Assembly (NCBI GenBank): GCA_028455995.1
Contig: JABELC010000003.1
Location: 744,001-808,000 of the forward strand
Direction: 5' to 3'
Length of the DNA: 64,000 nt
Origin: Scleromitrula shiraiana
Lineage: Eukaryota; Ascomycota; Leotiomycetes; Helotiales; Sclerotiniaceae
The notes below the pieces were generated by a model. The model saw only the letters and a program-made list of their open reading frames with translations, ran no database searches and was not told where the DNA came from. This document shows positions 1 to 12,942 of this stretch, piece after piece; positions within the stretch are counted from its first letter, which is position 1, and every line of letters begins with the position of its first letter. The position numbers and the translations under genes are program-made.

Positions 1-587
1 ATCTCTCTGTATTCTATAGAGGGGATCATCATATCTTCGAGGAGGGCCGGGTTGGCTTGGACGAGTGCTGGGGAGTGCATGTCCCATTCGCGTTTTTTAG
101 ATTTGTTATTGTGTTCCGTTCTGAGTATGCGGGGTGGTTAGGTTTAGATCTGAGGGAGAGGAGAAAGATGGTGCAATGGGGGGGAGGGGGGTTACACTGT
201 TCGTAAATCCAGGATGGTTTTAATTTTGTATTTCGAAACCAAGAGTTCTCGATCTGATAGCGTTGCATCGTCTGGATCTCTAATCAGTTTTGTACGAGAT
301 GTTTGATGTTGTCATCACTTCACTTCACTTCACTACACTACTAGGTGAATGAACAAATTCCACATACCAGGTCTAGCAGATCGGAATATTATTCCCTCTT
401 TCATACGTCTATTGGGATAGTTAGTTAATATATCTTTGCTAATACGCATACGAGTGTAGATGAAATGGAAAGTATACTTTTCACCTAGGAAATCATTAAT
501 GGTTTTACCGACATCGCGGAAGTTTATAATGTTTTCGAATTCTTTTTGTTCGTTTAGTTTTGAGGGATCTTGGGAGGTTGAACCCAT
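1..587 (-). CDS. Tyrosine-phosphatase-like protein (Y_phosphatase3 type), 5' part, truncated by window edge
   Basis: Likely a protein tyrosine/serine phosphatase. The start ATG is at 587. Exons fit at 368-587, 196-277 and <1-120, with acceptors that restore one frame. The reading gives the N-terminal family signature NFRDVG near residue 23, then IFRSARP, then a DDATLSDRELL...ILDLRT block and a TEH motif. This order is typical of fungal phosphatases of this family. The catalytic HCxxxKDRTG loop would lie beyond base 1 and cannot be seen, so activity is inferred from the family only. The second intron (121-195) uses GTAACC as donor and is the least certain junction. Confidence 0.8.
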
Positions 588-680
588 TTGGGATGTTAAA
601 TTGAATGATGGATTGTGAGGTTGGTCATAGATTGGAGTGTTTGGTATGGTGCTTTGGTTAGGGTAAGTACTATTTGTGCT

Positions 681-755
681 GTATTGTGTTGTAATGTGTT
701 GTAATGTGTTGTATTGTGTTGTACTGTGATGTACTGTACTGTACTGTACTGTACT
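681..755. repeat. Degenerate TGTATTGTGT/TGTAATGTGT tandem repeat
   Basis: Imperfect 10-mers alternate between GTATTGTGTT and GTAATGTGTT and run into a (TACTG)n tract. It lies in the 5' flank of the phosphatase gene. Confidence 0.8.
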
Positions 756-1266
756 TGGATAATCGCTGGTACTGACTGAGTGGGCAATAATTGGAAAGAA
801 CGGTGGATGAAGAGATTTAGCAAATAATTGAAGTATGTAAATTGAAGTATGTAACTCGTCACTACTTCTATTTTGAAACAGATGCAGATGAGAGAATAAT
901 AAATGGTCTTACAAAAGTTTATAAAATATGAACATTCAACAATAAATCGTCTATCAAGTCACTAAAAAGGAATTTGATACTTATATATCAGATATGTAAG
1001 ATGTTATGTACTCAACGTGTATGTATAATTACAATGTCGTTGTAAAAATAATGTTGTAAAAATGATGTTATAACCAATTTAAAATCCTTGCTGGAGATCA
1101 TTGAAATGATCGTCCAAAGAAAATAAAAAATGAATGAGCTACTACTGTACATTTTCTGGAGAAATAGAAAATCAATCAATTATTAGATCTATAAAAACCC
1201 ATATTTTTTTTAATTTATCGTATAGTTATGATGTTATTGATATAAAATTGAAACATTTCATCTGAT

Positions 1267-1362
1267 GGGTGACAGTGACAATGACAGTGATAATGATAGT
1301 GATAATGACAGTGATAATGACAGTGATAATGACAGTGATAATGACAGTGATAATGACAGTGA
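1267..1362. repeat. GACAGTGATAAT tandem minisatellite
   Basis: A 12-bp unit GACAGTGATAAT is repeated about seven times with single-base variants (GATAGTGATAAT, GACAGTGACAAT). Confidence 0.9.
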
Positions 1363-1606
1363 CAGCTTTGACAGGTTGAACAGCCCATAAATTGTATGAC
1401 GATGAACTACAAGTTATCTATCAGTCTTGATTTGATTGTAGTACGAAGAACATTGAATGGACATTGGAAATAGTTCTAAGCTTGGCAATAAAGTAACCGG
1501 TACTCAAATCAAACAACTTGGGTATCTACGTCATGCATCAGATTTTCGATTTGAATCTTATTAAACATGAGTAAGGACTTTTAGAAACTTCCTTTCAGAT
1601 CTTTAA

Positions 1607-1815
1607 CTATTTTATTATTTTATTATTTTATTATTTTATTATTTTATTATTTTATTATTTTATTATTTTATTATTTTATTATTTTATTATTTTATTATTT
1701 TATTATTTTATTATTTTATTATTTTATTATTTTATTATTTTATTATTTTGTTACTTTGTTACTTTGTTACTTTGTTACTTTACTATTTTACTATTTTACT
1801 ATTCTTCTATTCTAC
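1607..1815. repeat. Long (TTATT)n pentanucleotide microsatellite
   Basis: More than 25 near-perfect copies of TTATT are followed by a variant tail of TTACTTTG and CTATTTTA units. At about 200 bp it is the longest pure microsatellite in the window. It is non-coding. Confidence 0.95.
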
Positions 1816-2360
1816 TATTTTACCCCTCTTTTATATTTTACTATATTCATGAATCTATACCCTATATGATCTTAAGTTAAGAGATATTGATACCAGTGAG
1901 AAACTAATCAATACAAAGTTAGAAGATATTTATTAGGTATTTAGGTATTTATATTCAAGTATTCACCTATTCACCTATTCAACTATTCAGCATGTTAATA
2001 AAGTGTTATGAATATTACTTTTTCCAAGATTGTTGATAGTTCAAACTGCTACTTACCTACTTACTACCTACACCTATAACAAAGAACTCATACAAGGCCA
2101 TTATTTCAATCTTCATTTTCATCTTGTTGATTTTCTTTTAAATCAACTTTCTATTTACTCTATATTATAATATTTATACAAATAAAGTTCTTTATTCATT
2201 GTGATCATTTTGGCACCACAGACGTCATTATCATTACCATTACCATTACCATTACCATTACCATTTACTTACATTCTTCGGATATTCACCACTGAAGAAG
2301 AAAATAAAGAGGATTCCTCAATCTCAACCTCAATCCCAATCCCAATCCCAATCCGTAATC

Positions 2361-5110
2361 ATGACAGTACCTAGTAATAATGATCATGGTCAGTATAACC
2401 AATTCATTTCCAAAGCCTGTATTCAATTATATGTTGTGTATTTTATTTATGCTAACACATCCTGCAGCTACAGGCTCTACAGAACCAATACAGGGAAACA
2501 GTTCCAAGGTTATACCCATAACTGAGAGTAACGGAAATCCTTGCGTCGATCATTCACAGCATACCTCGTCGAAGAAATTGGAAGATCAAGCTGCTACCGC
2601 TGCATTGTACGTCACGAAACAAAACGATAAGAAGTCCAAACCGGGCTATGAATATCTCGATAGTGATCACAAATTATCTTCTGCTGGTGAGTCTTTGCCT
2701 CTAAACATGCTATGATTATTCACTATCATTACTAACTCTCGTCAATCATAGGCGCAGCAGCATCTCTCAAATACGCAAACCCACAAGACTTACCAAGCTT
2801 TCCATCTGTTGGATTGAAAAAAGATCAATCCGCAGCTGGAGCAGCTGCGAGTTTAGGTTGGCAAAATCAAAAGAAGTTCGAGCATTGGAAACCAGACCCA
2901 TCCGCATCGGCTTCTGCTGCGGCAATGTTAGCAAAGGATTATAAAATGGCACCTTTGTGGCAACCAGAATCAAGTTCGCATGGAGCAAGAGCTGCCCTTT
3001 TAGCACATAAAAGTGGCGCAAAGGTTGATATCTGGCAACCGGAACCTAGTGCTCATGGTGCAAAAGCAGCACTTTTGGCGCATAAGGCTGGTGTGAATGT
3101 TGATATTTGGAAACCAGAAGCTACTACGTGGGGCAATTCTGCTGCGACACAAGCTATGGCAAAGGGTAATACATTATCGCCACAATTGGATTATGGCCAT
3201 ACTGATATTGGCCGAAATGGTTCCCTACTAGCTGCGACTGGTGCGATGTCTAGAAATAGGAAACGTGCAGATTCAACACCAGTGGCTGCAAAAAAACCTG
3301 AACTATATCCAGATGAGGCCAATGCTGCCAGTAATGCTTTGAAAGCTGCAGTTTCTGTTTCGCAGAAGAACCGTACTCGTGTCAATGCAGAGAAAGGAGG
3401 ATCAACCCCTTATACTGCATTGCCACGAGAGATGTACACATCCAATCCACTTGTAGGACCAGAATTAGAGGAACAAAACCGAGCCGATGTCTTGAAAGCC
3501 TCAGCTCTTGCTATGGCTAAGAAGATGTACACCCAGCAACAAAAACAAATTGACGCTCTCAACGCTGCGCAGAGTGGTGCAGCCGCTGCTCATGGTCGAC
3601 GCCTATCGATTGACAGTGATGATGAACCTGCACCAATGCGTCTCAACAATCTTCAAGAGAAAGCACAGAAACTTGCTCACGACAAAATATCTAAATTACA
3701 TGATGAAGACGCTCAAGCGCGCGAGTATCGAGATTATTATGGAAATGCCCCACCGCCCACCTCTAGACTTTCCATTAGAGGACGAACTAGAATTCGAGCT
3801 TCAAGTTATGGAAGTGAAGATCAAGAACAATCTAACAGAATCAGAGCTCAGATGTCAATGTTTTCAAGTAATCTATCTCAGGTTGATAATAAGAAACGTC
3901 AACAAGATCGAGAGGCTTTACTTGCTGCTGCTCAACGAAATGTCAACAAAAGCTTACATGGTATGGACGAAAAAGTATTTGCTGATACCGGTAAGGTTGG
4001 CCCAACATTAGTTGAGGAATGGGAGGTCAAGGCACGTGCTGCTGCCAAAGCAAACAGTGATTCCAGGATGGAAAATTTCGGTAAAGTCAATATCGGTGGT
4101 GGAAAGTTTGTTGATCAAAGTGTTGTCGATGCTGCTGCTGCAAGAAACGTACGTCCAGTATTGGACGAAATCAATGATAAAACAGAAGCCGATAGAGAAC
4201 GTGAAGTAGCTTTACAAGTTGAACGGGAAACGCAAAGAAGAGAGTCTGAAATAGCGAAGACGAGAGAGAAGGAGTCGAAGGAAATCACTAAGAAATTGCA
4301 AAGTAAGTTCACGTTGTATAGTATTATGTAAGTGTCAAAACTAACGAGCAATTAGAGCAAGAAAAAGATGAAGAGAAGATGAGAAAAGCCGACGAAAAAG
4401 CCGCTCGAAAAGATCATCGCAAATCCATGACCACAAAATCCGAAGTCGGCGAGCCAAGTACCGTAGGATCCAAAGAACCCAGTCGTCCCACAACCGCCCC
4501 AGCATCATCCATCGCACCTCTCCGAACATCAATGGAAGACCAAGCTAGTCTCCGCATGCGAGAAATCGCCCTCGACGCCAACAACGGCGAACCTACCCCC
4601 CTCGCCCCATCCCCCATCTCCCCAGATAGCACATCCAAAGTAAAAAACTGGCTCAAATCCAAACTCTCCAAGCGATCCTCGCGTCAAAAATCTTCGATCG
4701 GAAGTATTAATGATTCGGGGAAAGATGGGGGCAAGGATACGAGGAAGAGTTTTATCGGTGGTGCGAGTCTGACGGGTGCGAGCGCTAATAATAGTACGAC
4801 TTCTCTTACTCAGAGAAATACCAATACCGATACTGTTGCTAGCACTGGCGCTGGTGCTGGTACTAATCCTGCTACTATGACCACTGCTACTGCAGCAGGA
4901 GAAGAAGAAAGATTAGGCAGAAGCACGACGAGAGAAAGTGATGTGAGTTCACTAAGCGCAAGTGAATCCGATGAGGATGTGGAAGGGGGTGAGGAGGAGT
5001 TCCAGGAGGCGAGGGATAATTTTGATGAGGAGTTGATGCCGCCGAGGAATTTTGCGGCTGAGAAGAGTAGTAGTCCAGTTAGGGTTCCGAAGTTTACGGA
5101 GGATATTTAA
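2361..5110 (+). CDS. EIS1: Eisosome protein 1-like (850 aa)
   Basis: A component of eisosomes, the membrane-associated assemblies that mark static furrows of the fungal plasma membrane. Exons are 2361-2388, 2468-2686, 2752-4302 and 4356-5110. Phases agree and give 850 residues. I chose ATG 2361 because the small first exon splices through a GTCAGT donor, a GCTAAC branch site and a TGCAG acceptor into the long frame. From residue about 83 the protein shows the Eisosome1 signature: GAAASLKYA, then several W-x-P-E/D units each followed by a GA(K/R)AALLAHK-like alanine-rich helix (residues about 110-220). The C-terminal third is charged and Ser/Thr-rich, likely disordered, and ends in an acidic SESDEDVEGGEEE stretch. 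Family assignment is confident; the exact cellular role is inferred from yeast Eis1. Confidence 0.88.
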
Positions 5111-7023
5111 GTGGTAGGGGGTTCTTGGTTGTTGATGGGGATGGGGCTTTTTTGGGTGGGGGGTAATAGTTTCATGTGGATGGATGGATGGTTGATTGGT
5201 TGATTGGCAAGTATAAATTTAATTGGTTCATTTTGTTTTGGTTTATTTGATTTGGTGGATTCGGATGGGGAACGGAAAGGGGAAATGGGGGGTACGGTAT
5301 ATAGGAACTGAAAGGCTCGGAATAGGCAGGTAAATGGGGATGGGAATGGGTATGGGGATGGAGATGGGGCATGGGGGAAGGCAACAAAAGAAATCGTTAT
5401 GTGCATGAATGTTATCTATCTATTTCTTTCTTTGCGCGGCTGAAATTATATATGTACAAACAGAAAGCGAGGCATAGGCAGAGCCAAGGGCGGTGGCAAG
5501 GGCAAAGGCAAGGGCAAAATATTCTATTTTTCTCTATGATGGATGGATGGATGGCACGCGCTGAAAATGTATGTATGGATGGAAGGAAAGAAGGAAAGAA
5601 GGAAGGAAGGAATGGATGGATGGATACTTGCTTGAATGTTCTGTCATTGTCATTATTATTGTTATTGTTATTATTATTGTTATTATTGTATGTACGGTAG
5701 TGTTTATATCTATCTAATGTAATCGATTATATTCATTCTAACCTTGAAGTATATACATATATACATACATACATACATACATACATACATACATACATAC
5801 ATACATACATACATACATACATACATACATACATACATACATACATACATACATACATACATGCGTACATACATGAGTACATACATACATACTATCACGA
5901 ATCGAAAGAAATGATAGATAGATAGCTAGATAAACGATAGAATTGATATTGCATATATATATATATATATATATATACATATCCACCAACACATAATATC
6001 CCCCCCCCTAAAGCCCCCCAATCGACATCGATATCAAATCTCCCTAATGATAAAATCTCCCTAATAATAAAATCCAACATCAAATAACTAAACACCATAC
6101 GACAAATATCCATTCTATTCTATTCTATTATCCCACCGAGTAAATAATAAATCTTAACACACTGCCAGTGACAGCAATCATGATCATGATCATGATCGTT
6201 ACTCGTGTTAGTTCAAGTTATAGTTATATTATAGTTATATCCAATGATAACTTAAACTTGAATGCTATTTTGGTAGTACTAAATATTAGGAAGGGCTTGA
6301 GTTGGAATTGGAATTGGGGTTGGAGTGTTTTGTGTAGGATTATACTGGTACTTGTAGTAGTATAGTGCTAGTGGATGGATAGTGGGGTGGATAATGGGAT
6401 GGAGTAGAAGAGGTAGGAGTAGAGGGATGTATGTACTAGTATATGGTGACTCGGAGGATTATAGAGGTATATATATAATGAATTGAAGGTCACGGTGGGA
6501 TCTTGCCAGTGTGAAGGGAATACATTTCCTTTCAAAGTTTCTTCTGATTGATAAATAGAAAATAAATAAATAAATAAATAAATCAATCTTTTACTTTTTG
6601 TAGATAGATATAATAATATATAATAAAGTAAAATAAATAAAATAAAACAAAAACAAAAAAAATATCGCTCAAAATCTAAAACAACCTACATACATACAAA
6701 CAACCAACTTCTTTAACCCGACCCAAGTTCTCTTCTTTTTCTCCTTTAATTCGATTCGATCCGGTTCGTTCAAATCTCAACTGACTTAATTTATTACTCC
6801 AAATTAATTTTAATGAATTCGACTCGACTCGACTAAATACCCACTATACACCACCACAACCCAGCCCAAGTAAATAGATAGATAAATAAGAATTAATCCC
6901 TCCCTCCTCGCTCAAGTGCTCGACTTTAATATCCATCATATCCATACCAATATCCGCACTCAAATCCACATTCACATCCACCTCACTAGTGCACACCCAC
7001 GACAACAACAACAACCTCCAAAA
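5111..7023. other. Intergenic spacer between convergent genes, low complexity
   Basis: The 3' flanks of the eisosome gene and the AP-2 alpha gene meet here. It contains GGAT/GGGAT-rich tracts, ATTATTGTT runs, the TACA microsatellite, a TA run and AAAT repeats. No frame looks like a gene; the apparent MYVC-repeat peptides are translations of the TACA microsatellite. Confidence 0.75.
5757..5893. repeat. (TACA)n microsatellite
   Basis: About 26 uninterrupted copies of CATA/TACA (5757-5861) continue with interrupted units such as TGCGTACA and TGAGTACA. A (TA)n run follows at 5951-5978. Confidence 0.95.
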
Positions 7024-10000
7024 TCAATATCTCCCCCCCATATCACCCCCCACCAAACTATTCCCAAACGCATCCGAGATATCCCTCCTAGTAGGCGGAA
7101 GCATAATATCCTGTTTAATTGGATTACCCAGCTGCAGTCTTTCCTCCATGATTTTGATGAGGACGGGTGGGACGCTTTCGTCTGTTGCTCTTATTGTGAG
7201 ACGGACCATCTATTGATTAAGAAATGAATTGGTTAGAGGTTTTTTTTTGGTGGGATTTGGTAGAAGAGGATGGGGATGGGGTAAAGGTGTATGGATAGAA
7301 GGAGGGGATAAGAGGAAAGGAGAGGGGGGACATACCTGAGTCGTATAATTCGGCTCCAATCTCAACAAACAACCAAACTTACCCCCATCATTCGTATGCA
7401 ACACACTAGCACCAACAAAATTCTTCTTGTTCGGATCCACATTATCCAGAATACCCCATCTAAACCCATCGATTGATTTCCGAATAAATTCATGAGTGAA
7501 TTCCCGTTCACCCTTCCCACCTTTAACGCCAAAGATACGTTGAGCCTCGCGAGGAGCAGCACCAATTTGCTTCCATCGCTTGAAGAAGTCGTCTGCGGAT
7601 AACTCGGCCGGGTCCATGAATTTGTGGATAGTGACGGGGAGTTTGAGAGTTAGGGCTTGGAGAGCTCCGGCTAGGTAACTGATTCTGATGGTTGGACTCT
7701 TTTCGAAGACTTTTTTCGACTCGAACATTATCATTTGTTGGCTTTGAGCACCTTGGTGAATTGTGCTTTCTGGTAAACCCTTGACTTCCCAAGTTAGGTT
7801 TTCCTTTTCGGTTGGGTCGAGATCGAGAGTTGTGGTGAAGGAGCTAATGGATGTGGGAGCTTTGTTGGAGAAATATAAAATTACGCAAGCCATTTGGCCG
7901 CGATATTCTGATCGTACACCGATTTGGATTTGTCCATCCTCGTATAGCACACCCTCTGCTTTCAAGAGGAGCTTGTTGTATCCAATCTCCCAATCAGGTG
8001 ATAGATGAGCTGCGCTTGCAAGATTTGGTGCTTTAAGGGTCTTTGGCTCAGATGGTCCAGAGTCTAATAAATCCAACCCAGCAAGGTCACTAGAGCCATT
8101 GGTATGCCCATTTGCACCATTGGCACCATTTGCCGCGTTTGTCTTTGCTCCATTTGTACTGAACGTGCGCTTCAGGCCCGGATTTTTAGTAACACTAAAG
8201 TCCTTCTCATTGGCGTTAGCATCTTTGCCGCCCACAATCCATGTCCTCTTGTCACTAGTTCCTGCGTGTTTTTGATGTAATCTCGAAAGAAGAGCAGATT
8301 GACGTTCCGGGAAAGGTGGCATTTCGTCGCAAACCGTTCGTAGAAGGTCATCTGTTGGTAAACTTGCTAGAGCTAAATATTCACAAGCTCTTTGCTGGAG
8401 TTCGGAGTCAAGGGTATGACTGTATGCTTGGAATACATACATAAGTCGAGGTTTGATCTCGGGGAAAAGATTGACAAATTTGATGAATGAGGAGAGGATA
8501 ATCGCTCTAGTGCTGGAAGAGCAACCTTGTAATTTACTTTGTAGAGCAAGATACTGTTCGATCGGACTACAGCCCTTGTCCTCTGCAATCAAATGTCCAA
8601 ACTCGCCAAGGATGTATCCGCCAATCTTGACAAGTGTTTCATGACAATGATCCGCTTTAACATACTGTAAAATGTTCTGCGCAGCATATACTTGGAGTTC
8701 TTCGTTATTCGTGACAATTTGGATGACTCGGTGCCAAACTTCGTCACTAACGTGATCTCCGGCCATTGCAATAAGCCGTAAAGATATATCAACATACCAT
8801 TGAATATCCGTAGCGTATTTCTCAGTTAAAATGGCAATTTTCAGAACCATTTCTTCTCGGATTGCGAAATCTGCATTTTGGAGATATTGTAATAATTCGC
8901 CAACAATTGGTTGTGCATTGGTTTGATCGCACATACTGTAGAGCAAATCTAAACCTTTTCTCCGTACACTAATATCTCTGTCTTTTAGAGATCCGATAAT
9001 AATGGCTTGATGTTGTTTAATGGGATCTAGGATATCTGCTCTAGCAGCTAAATGTGTCATAGCTTCCAAGCCAAGATATCTAACGTTAGTTTCCCGTGAT
9101 TGAATGAATTTCCCGAGTCTAGTCGAGATTTGTTTCATCAGATCTACTTCAGTGTCAAGATGAATGACGAGATTGATTGCTTCAAATAAGACTGCATTTT
9201 GTGCATTGTTTTGCTGCACGTTCTTAGGCATATCAGATGCATCATCCAAAATCTTTTGTACCGACTTTCGGATTAGATCTCGAACGTGGGTATCATCTGC
9301 ATTGTGTTAGCAAACAAACGAATTTCGAAATGTTAGATCATACCTGAAGCAGGATAATATTGCAATAATCTAAGCAGCTTTACCTGTAGCCATGGACAAG
9401 GAACCTTATAATATAGATAGTCCTGACTGTATTCTTGATCCACAACTATTCTCTTGATTCTTGCGGCGGCTTTGACGTAGCATCCTTTATATTGTTCGAG
9501 GTTGTCCTGGGCAAGGGCCATGACAAGAGAGGTCACCGACAGAGCAACGCCTATATCAACATCATCCATTAAAGATATGATTCGCTCTGCCCATTGCGGT
9601 TGCACAATATCCGGATGTTTTCGGTAAAGTCGTAGGAGTGTTAAAGCAGCTTTCTTCTTTACAAACGATTTAGAGGTCCTGAAAGGTAAATTAGATATAG
9701 GTCGAAACATCACATCAAAGTTGCTTACGGTGATATCAGCAATCTGTGAACCTCTCCACTAAGTGCCTCCCCCATCTCTCGACCACCAACATTTGCAATG
9801 GCATGCAGCGCCAAACAGTTATAAAGCTCATTATGATCCGTCAAATCCTTCCTTATACTGTTAACTACCAAATGTATCAATTCATGCGATTCATGAAGAA
9901 AAAGTGTCATTGCTAAATATCCAATCTGCTTTTCTGAGTATTTATTGGCTGAAATAAGATTAACAGCTTCGAGATGGCCGAAATCGACATTCCATCCGAG

Positions 10001-10390
10001 GATGTATATGTATAGGAGCTAAAGTAATGTTTAGTTGGTGAAGACATTTTGAATCTGGCTGCTCAAAATACCTTGCACACATATTTCTTCTTATGATATC
10101 CATTAAGATTCCCGTCTGTTGGTCAAAGTTAGCTACGCCCCTTTCCTGCTGAGTAGTAAGTCAAACCTTTGAATTTCTGCCTTTCATGAGGAATAAATGT
10201 CAGCCTTGCATATAATTCGCACATTACAAATTACCAACCTTATGTTTGCCAATTCCTTATTGATCCTCTTCTCCTCTAGTTCTCTTGCTCTAGCATTCCT
10301 GAGATCTGCAATGAATTGTACAAGACCCCGCATATTCGAATTGTTGCTAGAGCTCCCACGGCCCAGAAAGCCTCCTGCAGAAGATGCCAT
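7024..10390 (-). CDS. APL3: AP-2 adaptor complex subunit alpha (993 aa)
   Basis: The large alpha subunit of the AP-2 clathrin adaptor, which selects cargo and binds PI(4,5)P2 in endocytosis at the plasma membrane. Seven exons fit: 10239-10390, 10167-10180, 10072-10115, 9729-10018, 9344-9678, 7336-9296 and 7024-7209. They give 993 residues, normal for the family. The N-terminus has the hallmark MRGLVQFIADLRN and RINKELANIR, followed by KKYVCKLLYIYILG. The adaptin_N solenoid runs to about residue 600. After an Ala/Asn/Gly-rich hinge come the alpha appendage subdomains, including FFKRWKQIG. Exon 2 is only 14 nt. The gene is divergent from NDUFAF5, with 579 bp between the start codons. Confidence 0.95.
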
Positions 10391-10969
10391 CGTGAACGTT
10401 ACTCTCTTCTCTCCAGACTATAGTTCTATCGTCTTTCGGATGGCAGAATCGGACGAAAGAAAGATGTCCCAGATGTCTGCAATTGAATATTAAATCGGCT
10501 CGTCAGTTATGGTTGTTTCCTACACCGAATTCTAGGACTTTGTTGTTGGCCACTTCGCTGATTTACTTGTTGATTCTTCGGAATGCGCTGATGGCTGTAG
10601 AAACTTAGCCTTGTTCGTAACCCTCCATCCGCATATTATAATGGCGTATCCGCCTTAGATCCGGTTGAAATATTAACACAAAGATATTTATTATGAATGG
10701 TTTCTGGTGAGATTTGGATTACAGAATCGGAGGTATCTACGCGATTTATGAAAATCAATCATCAGAACGAGTAACGGTCCTAGTTCCATGGGAATTACAG
10801 GGATTAGTATTTTAAGCCTTGAAGCTCCTCTTGGATTTTTAGTAGCCTTGCCAATAATCTTTAACGTCACCACACAGCCTTGAGCTTCAATTGTTAATCG
10901 AATAGAATGATTTGGTTTTTTACAGCTTCAAAGTCATATTATACATAATATTATAGTTCATTCATCACC
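10391..10969. promoter_or_regulatory. Divergent intergenic promoter region AP-2 alpha / NDUFAF5
   Basis: A 579-bp spacer between two divergent start codons. No coding frame is supported, so both promoters must lie here. No specific motif could be assigned. Confidence 0.5.
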
Positions 10970-12077
10970 ATGAAACCTTTAAACCTTCGATCATTCTTAC
11001 ATCGACCTATAATCAGACATGGTATTCATATTTCTCGAAGTTATGCAGTACAATCTCCAGGATCGCCTACATTACAAGTTTTCGATAGACATACAAAATA
11101 CCTACAGAAAGAACGAGCTGCTTTAGATAAGGAAAAAAGTAGGCAGGTGGATTATTTGAAGGATGAAGTAGCTATGCGATTGTCTGAGAGGTTATTAGTA
11201 AGTCAATTGGATTTCAATTGGGATATCATAATTGAAACTATTACAGGATATAAATCGACATTTTAATCATGTTCTAGACTTGGGGGCGAATTCATGCAAT
11301 ATAGCAAGAGCTCTTACTTTACCAGATCCAGATATCGATCCTTCGAAACCTACCTCTCCTCCACTCTCATCCAGAATCTCCCATATTACAGCTGCAGATT
11401 CCTCTCGGAATATGCTATATCGCGATGCCGATCTACCATTCAATAAGGAAATAAATCTCACTCGTGAAGTTTTACATGATGAGGAAAGGATACCATATGA
11501 AGCAAATACCTTCGATGCAGTACTCAGTTCTTTAAGTATGCATTGGATTAACGACCTTCCTTCATTGCTTTCACAAATCAACAACATATTGAAACCTGAT
11601 GCGCCATTCATGGCGGCAATGTTCGGTGGCGACACATTATTCGAATTACGAACTTCATTGCAACTAGCGGATATGGAACGAAGAGGAGGAGTCTCTCCAC
11701 ACGTTTCTCCGCTGGCAGATGTAAGAGATATTGGGGGATTACTTCAAAAAGCAGGCTTCAAGATGTTGACTGTTGATATCGATGATATTATCATTGACTT
11801 TCCAGACACATTTTCTTTAATGCAAGACTTGCAACGAATGGGCGAAAGTAATGCTATACTGGGGAGAGAGACAGGTGCCATCAAAAGAGATGTTCTTCTT
11901 GCAAATGAAGGTATATATCGAGAGTTGCATGGAAATAAAGATGGATCAATACCTGCGACTTTCAGAATGATATATATGATTGGCTGGAAAGAAGGACCAA
12001 ATCAAGCCCAGCCATTACCAAGGGGTAGTGGTGAAATCAATATCAAAGACATTCTTGGAGGTGGAGAAGTTAGATGA
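10970..12077 (+). CDS. NDUFAF5: Complex I assembly factor, NDUFAF5-type methyltransferase (352 aa)
   Basis: A SAM-dependent methyltransferase-fold protein of mitochondria. In animals NDUFAF5 hydroxylates an arginine of NDUFS7 during early complex I assembly. Exons are 10970-11197 and 11247-12077, joined in phase 0. The first 35 residues (RSFLHRPIIRHGIHISRSYA) are basic and hydroxylated and read as a matrix-targeting presequence. They are followed by the family opening QVFDRHTKYLQKERAA. Motif I is HVLDLGANSCNIARAL, and the post-motif is DAVLSSLSMHWINDLPSLL. The C-terminus has ATFRMIYMIGWKE, which is typical of this family and separates it from generic methyltransferases. The ATG at 10970 follows CACC. 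Confidence 0.93.
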
Positions 12078-12905
12078 TTATTTGATAAGTTGTAAATTAT
12101 TTATTATAAATATGAGCTCTAATAGTGAGCATTCTTTAGGAAATCAAGCACCAAAGACACTTGATCTGGTATACTTATGACTGGATTCCCTCAAGCTTAG
12201 TTCGATCCAGTTCTGAACTCTTCACGCTCTTGTTCATATGCGCATTTCAACATCGATCCTACCTATTTGTGCCTTTTACTCGGGTTATTTGGTTTTTGCT
12301 ACTCATTTTGTTTGGGGACATCACAGTACCTAAAAAGAAAGAACCACTTGGCAGTTATCACCGTTACCAAAAAAATTCAAATTTAAATCCAAGAAGTTGT
12401 TTGTTTATACATACTTGTAAAACCGTTGTCGGGAAGTCTCCTTGCAATTAAATCAGCGATTCACCGCTCGATACCACCTCTTCTACCTAACACCATTTTC
12501 GCTTGCTAGTGCAAGAGTCTCTGTCACCAACTCGAATGCATCTTCAATGTTTTTCCCGAGACTTATCATGAAAAGCTAGTAGCGATTGCATATTTAGGAT
12601 CTAGGTGTTTATGCAGATCTCTCTGATGGGCGAGTTGAGGGTCACAGCACGTGTATCAAAAGCTTGATGACTAAGATCACGCTGATCCCTGCATTCTTTT
12701 TATAAACGTATCAATTTCTCGATGCAGCAAAACTCTCACAAAGTCAGACTGTCACAATAGCGCTGCAGTAATTTATCAAATAAGCAGCTATTCGGGGACT
12801 AAATCGGCAAAAATTCTATTCATCGTCTAGGATACGATAAGTGCCCCTTTTCCTCCCACATTCCCACATTCCCACAAAACCATGCAAACCTCCACCAACA
12901 CAAAA

Positions 12906-12932
12906 ATAGGGGAGACTGTAAGTCTCCCCTAT
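12906..12932. repeat. Perfect 12-bp inverted repeat with 3-nt loop
   Basis: Left arm ATAGGGGAGACT (12906-12917), loop GTA, right arm AGTCTCCCCTAT (12921-12932). Every stem base pairs. It lies just past the poly-T run that would end the neighbouring tRNA transcript. Confidence 0.9.
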
Positions 12933-12934
12933 AC

Positions 12935-12942
12935 AAAAAAAA
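12935..12942 (-). terminator. Probable RNA polymerase III terminator of tRNA-Gly
   Basis: Eight A on the plus strand equal T8 on the tRNA-coding strand, about 30 nt past the mature 3' end. Pol III stops at such T runs. Confidence 0.6.

Larger units (their letters stand above)
588..2360. other. Intergenic region rich in simple repeats
   Basis: This is the spacer between two divergently transcribed genes. I see no supportable coding sequence, only short frames of simple-repeat composition. It holds three microsatellite tracts, listed separately, and a pyrimidine-rich leader with CAATCC repeats just before the eisosome start codon. Confidence 0.7.

Noticed and set aside
1267..1362. Possible CRISPR-like array
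   Set aside because: Units are contiguous 12-mers with no unique spacers; it is a minisatellite in eukaryotic DNA.
5710..5992. Open frames rich in MYVC repeats
   Set aside because: They are translations of the TACA microsatellite on the opposite strand and have no other coding feature.
11267..11635. Minus-strand frame within NDUFAF5
   Set aside because: Antisense shadow of a confidently assigned methyltransferase exon.
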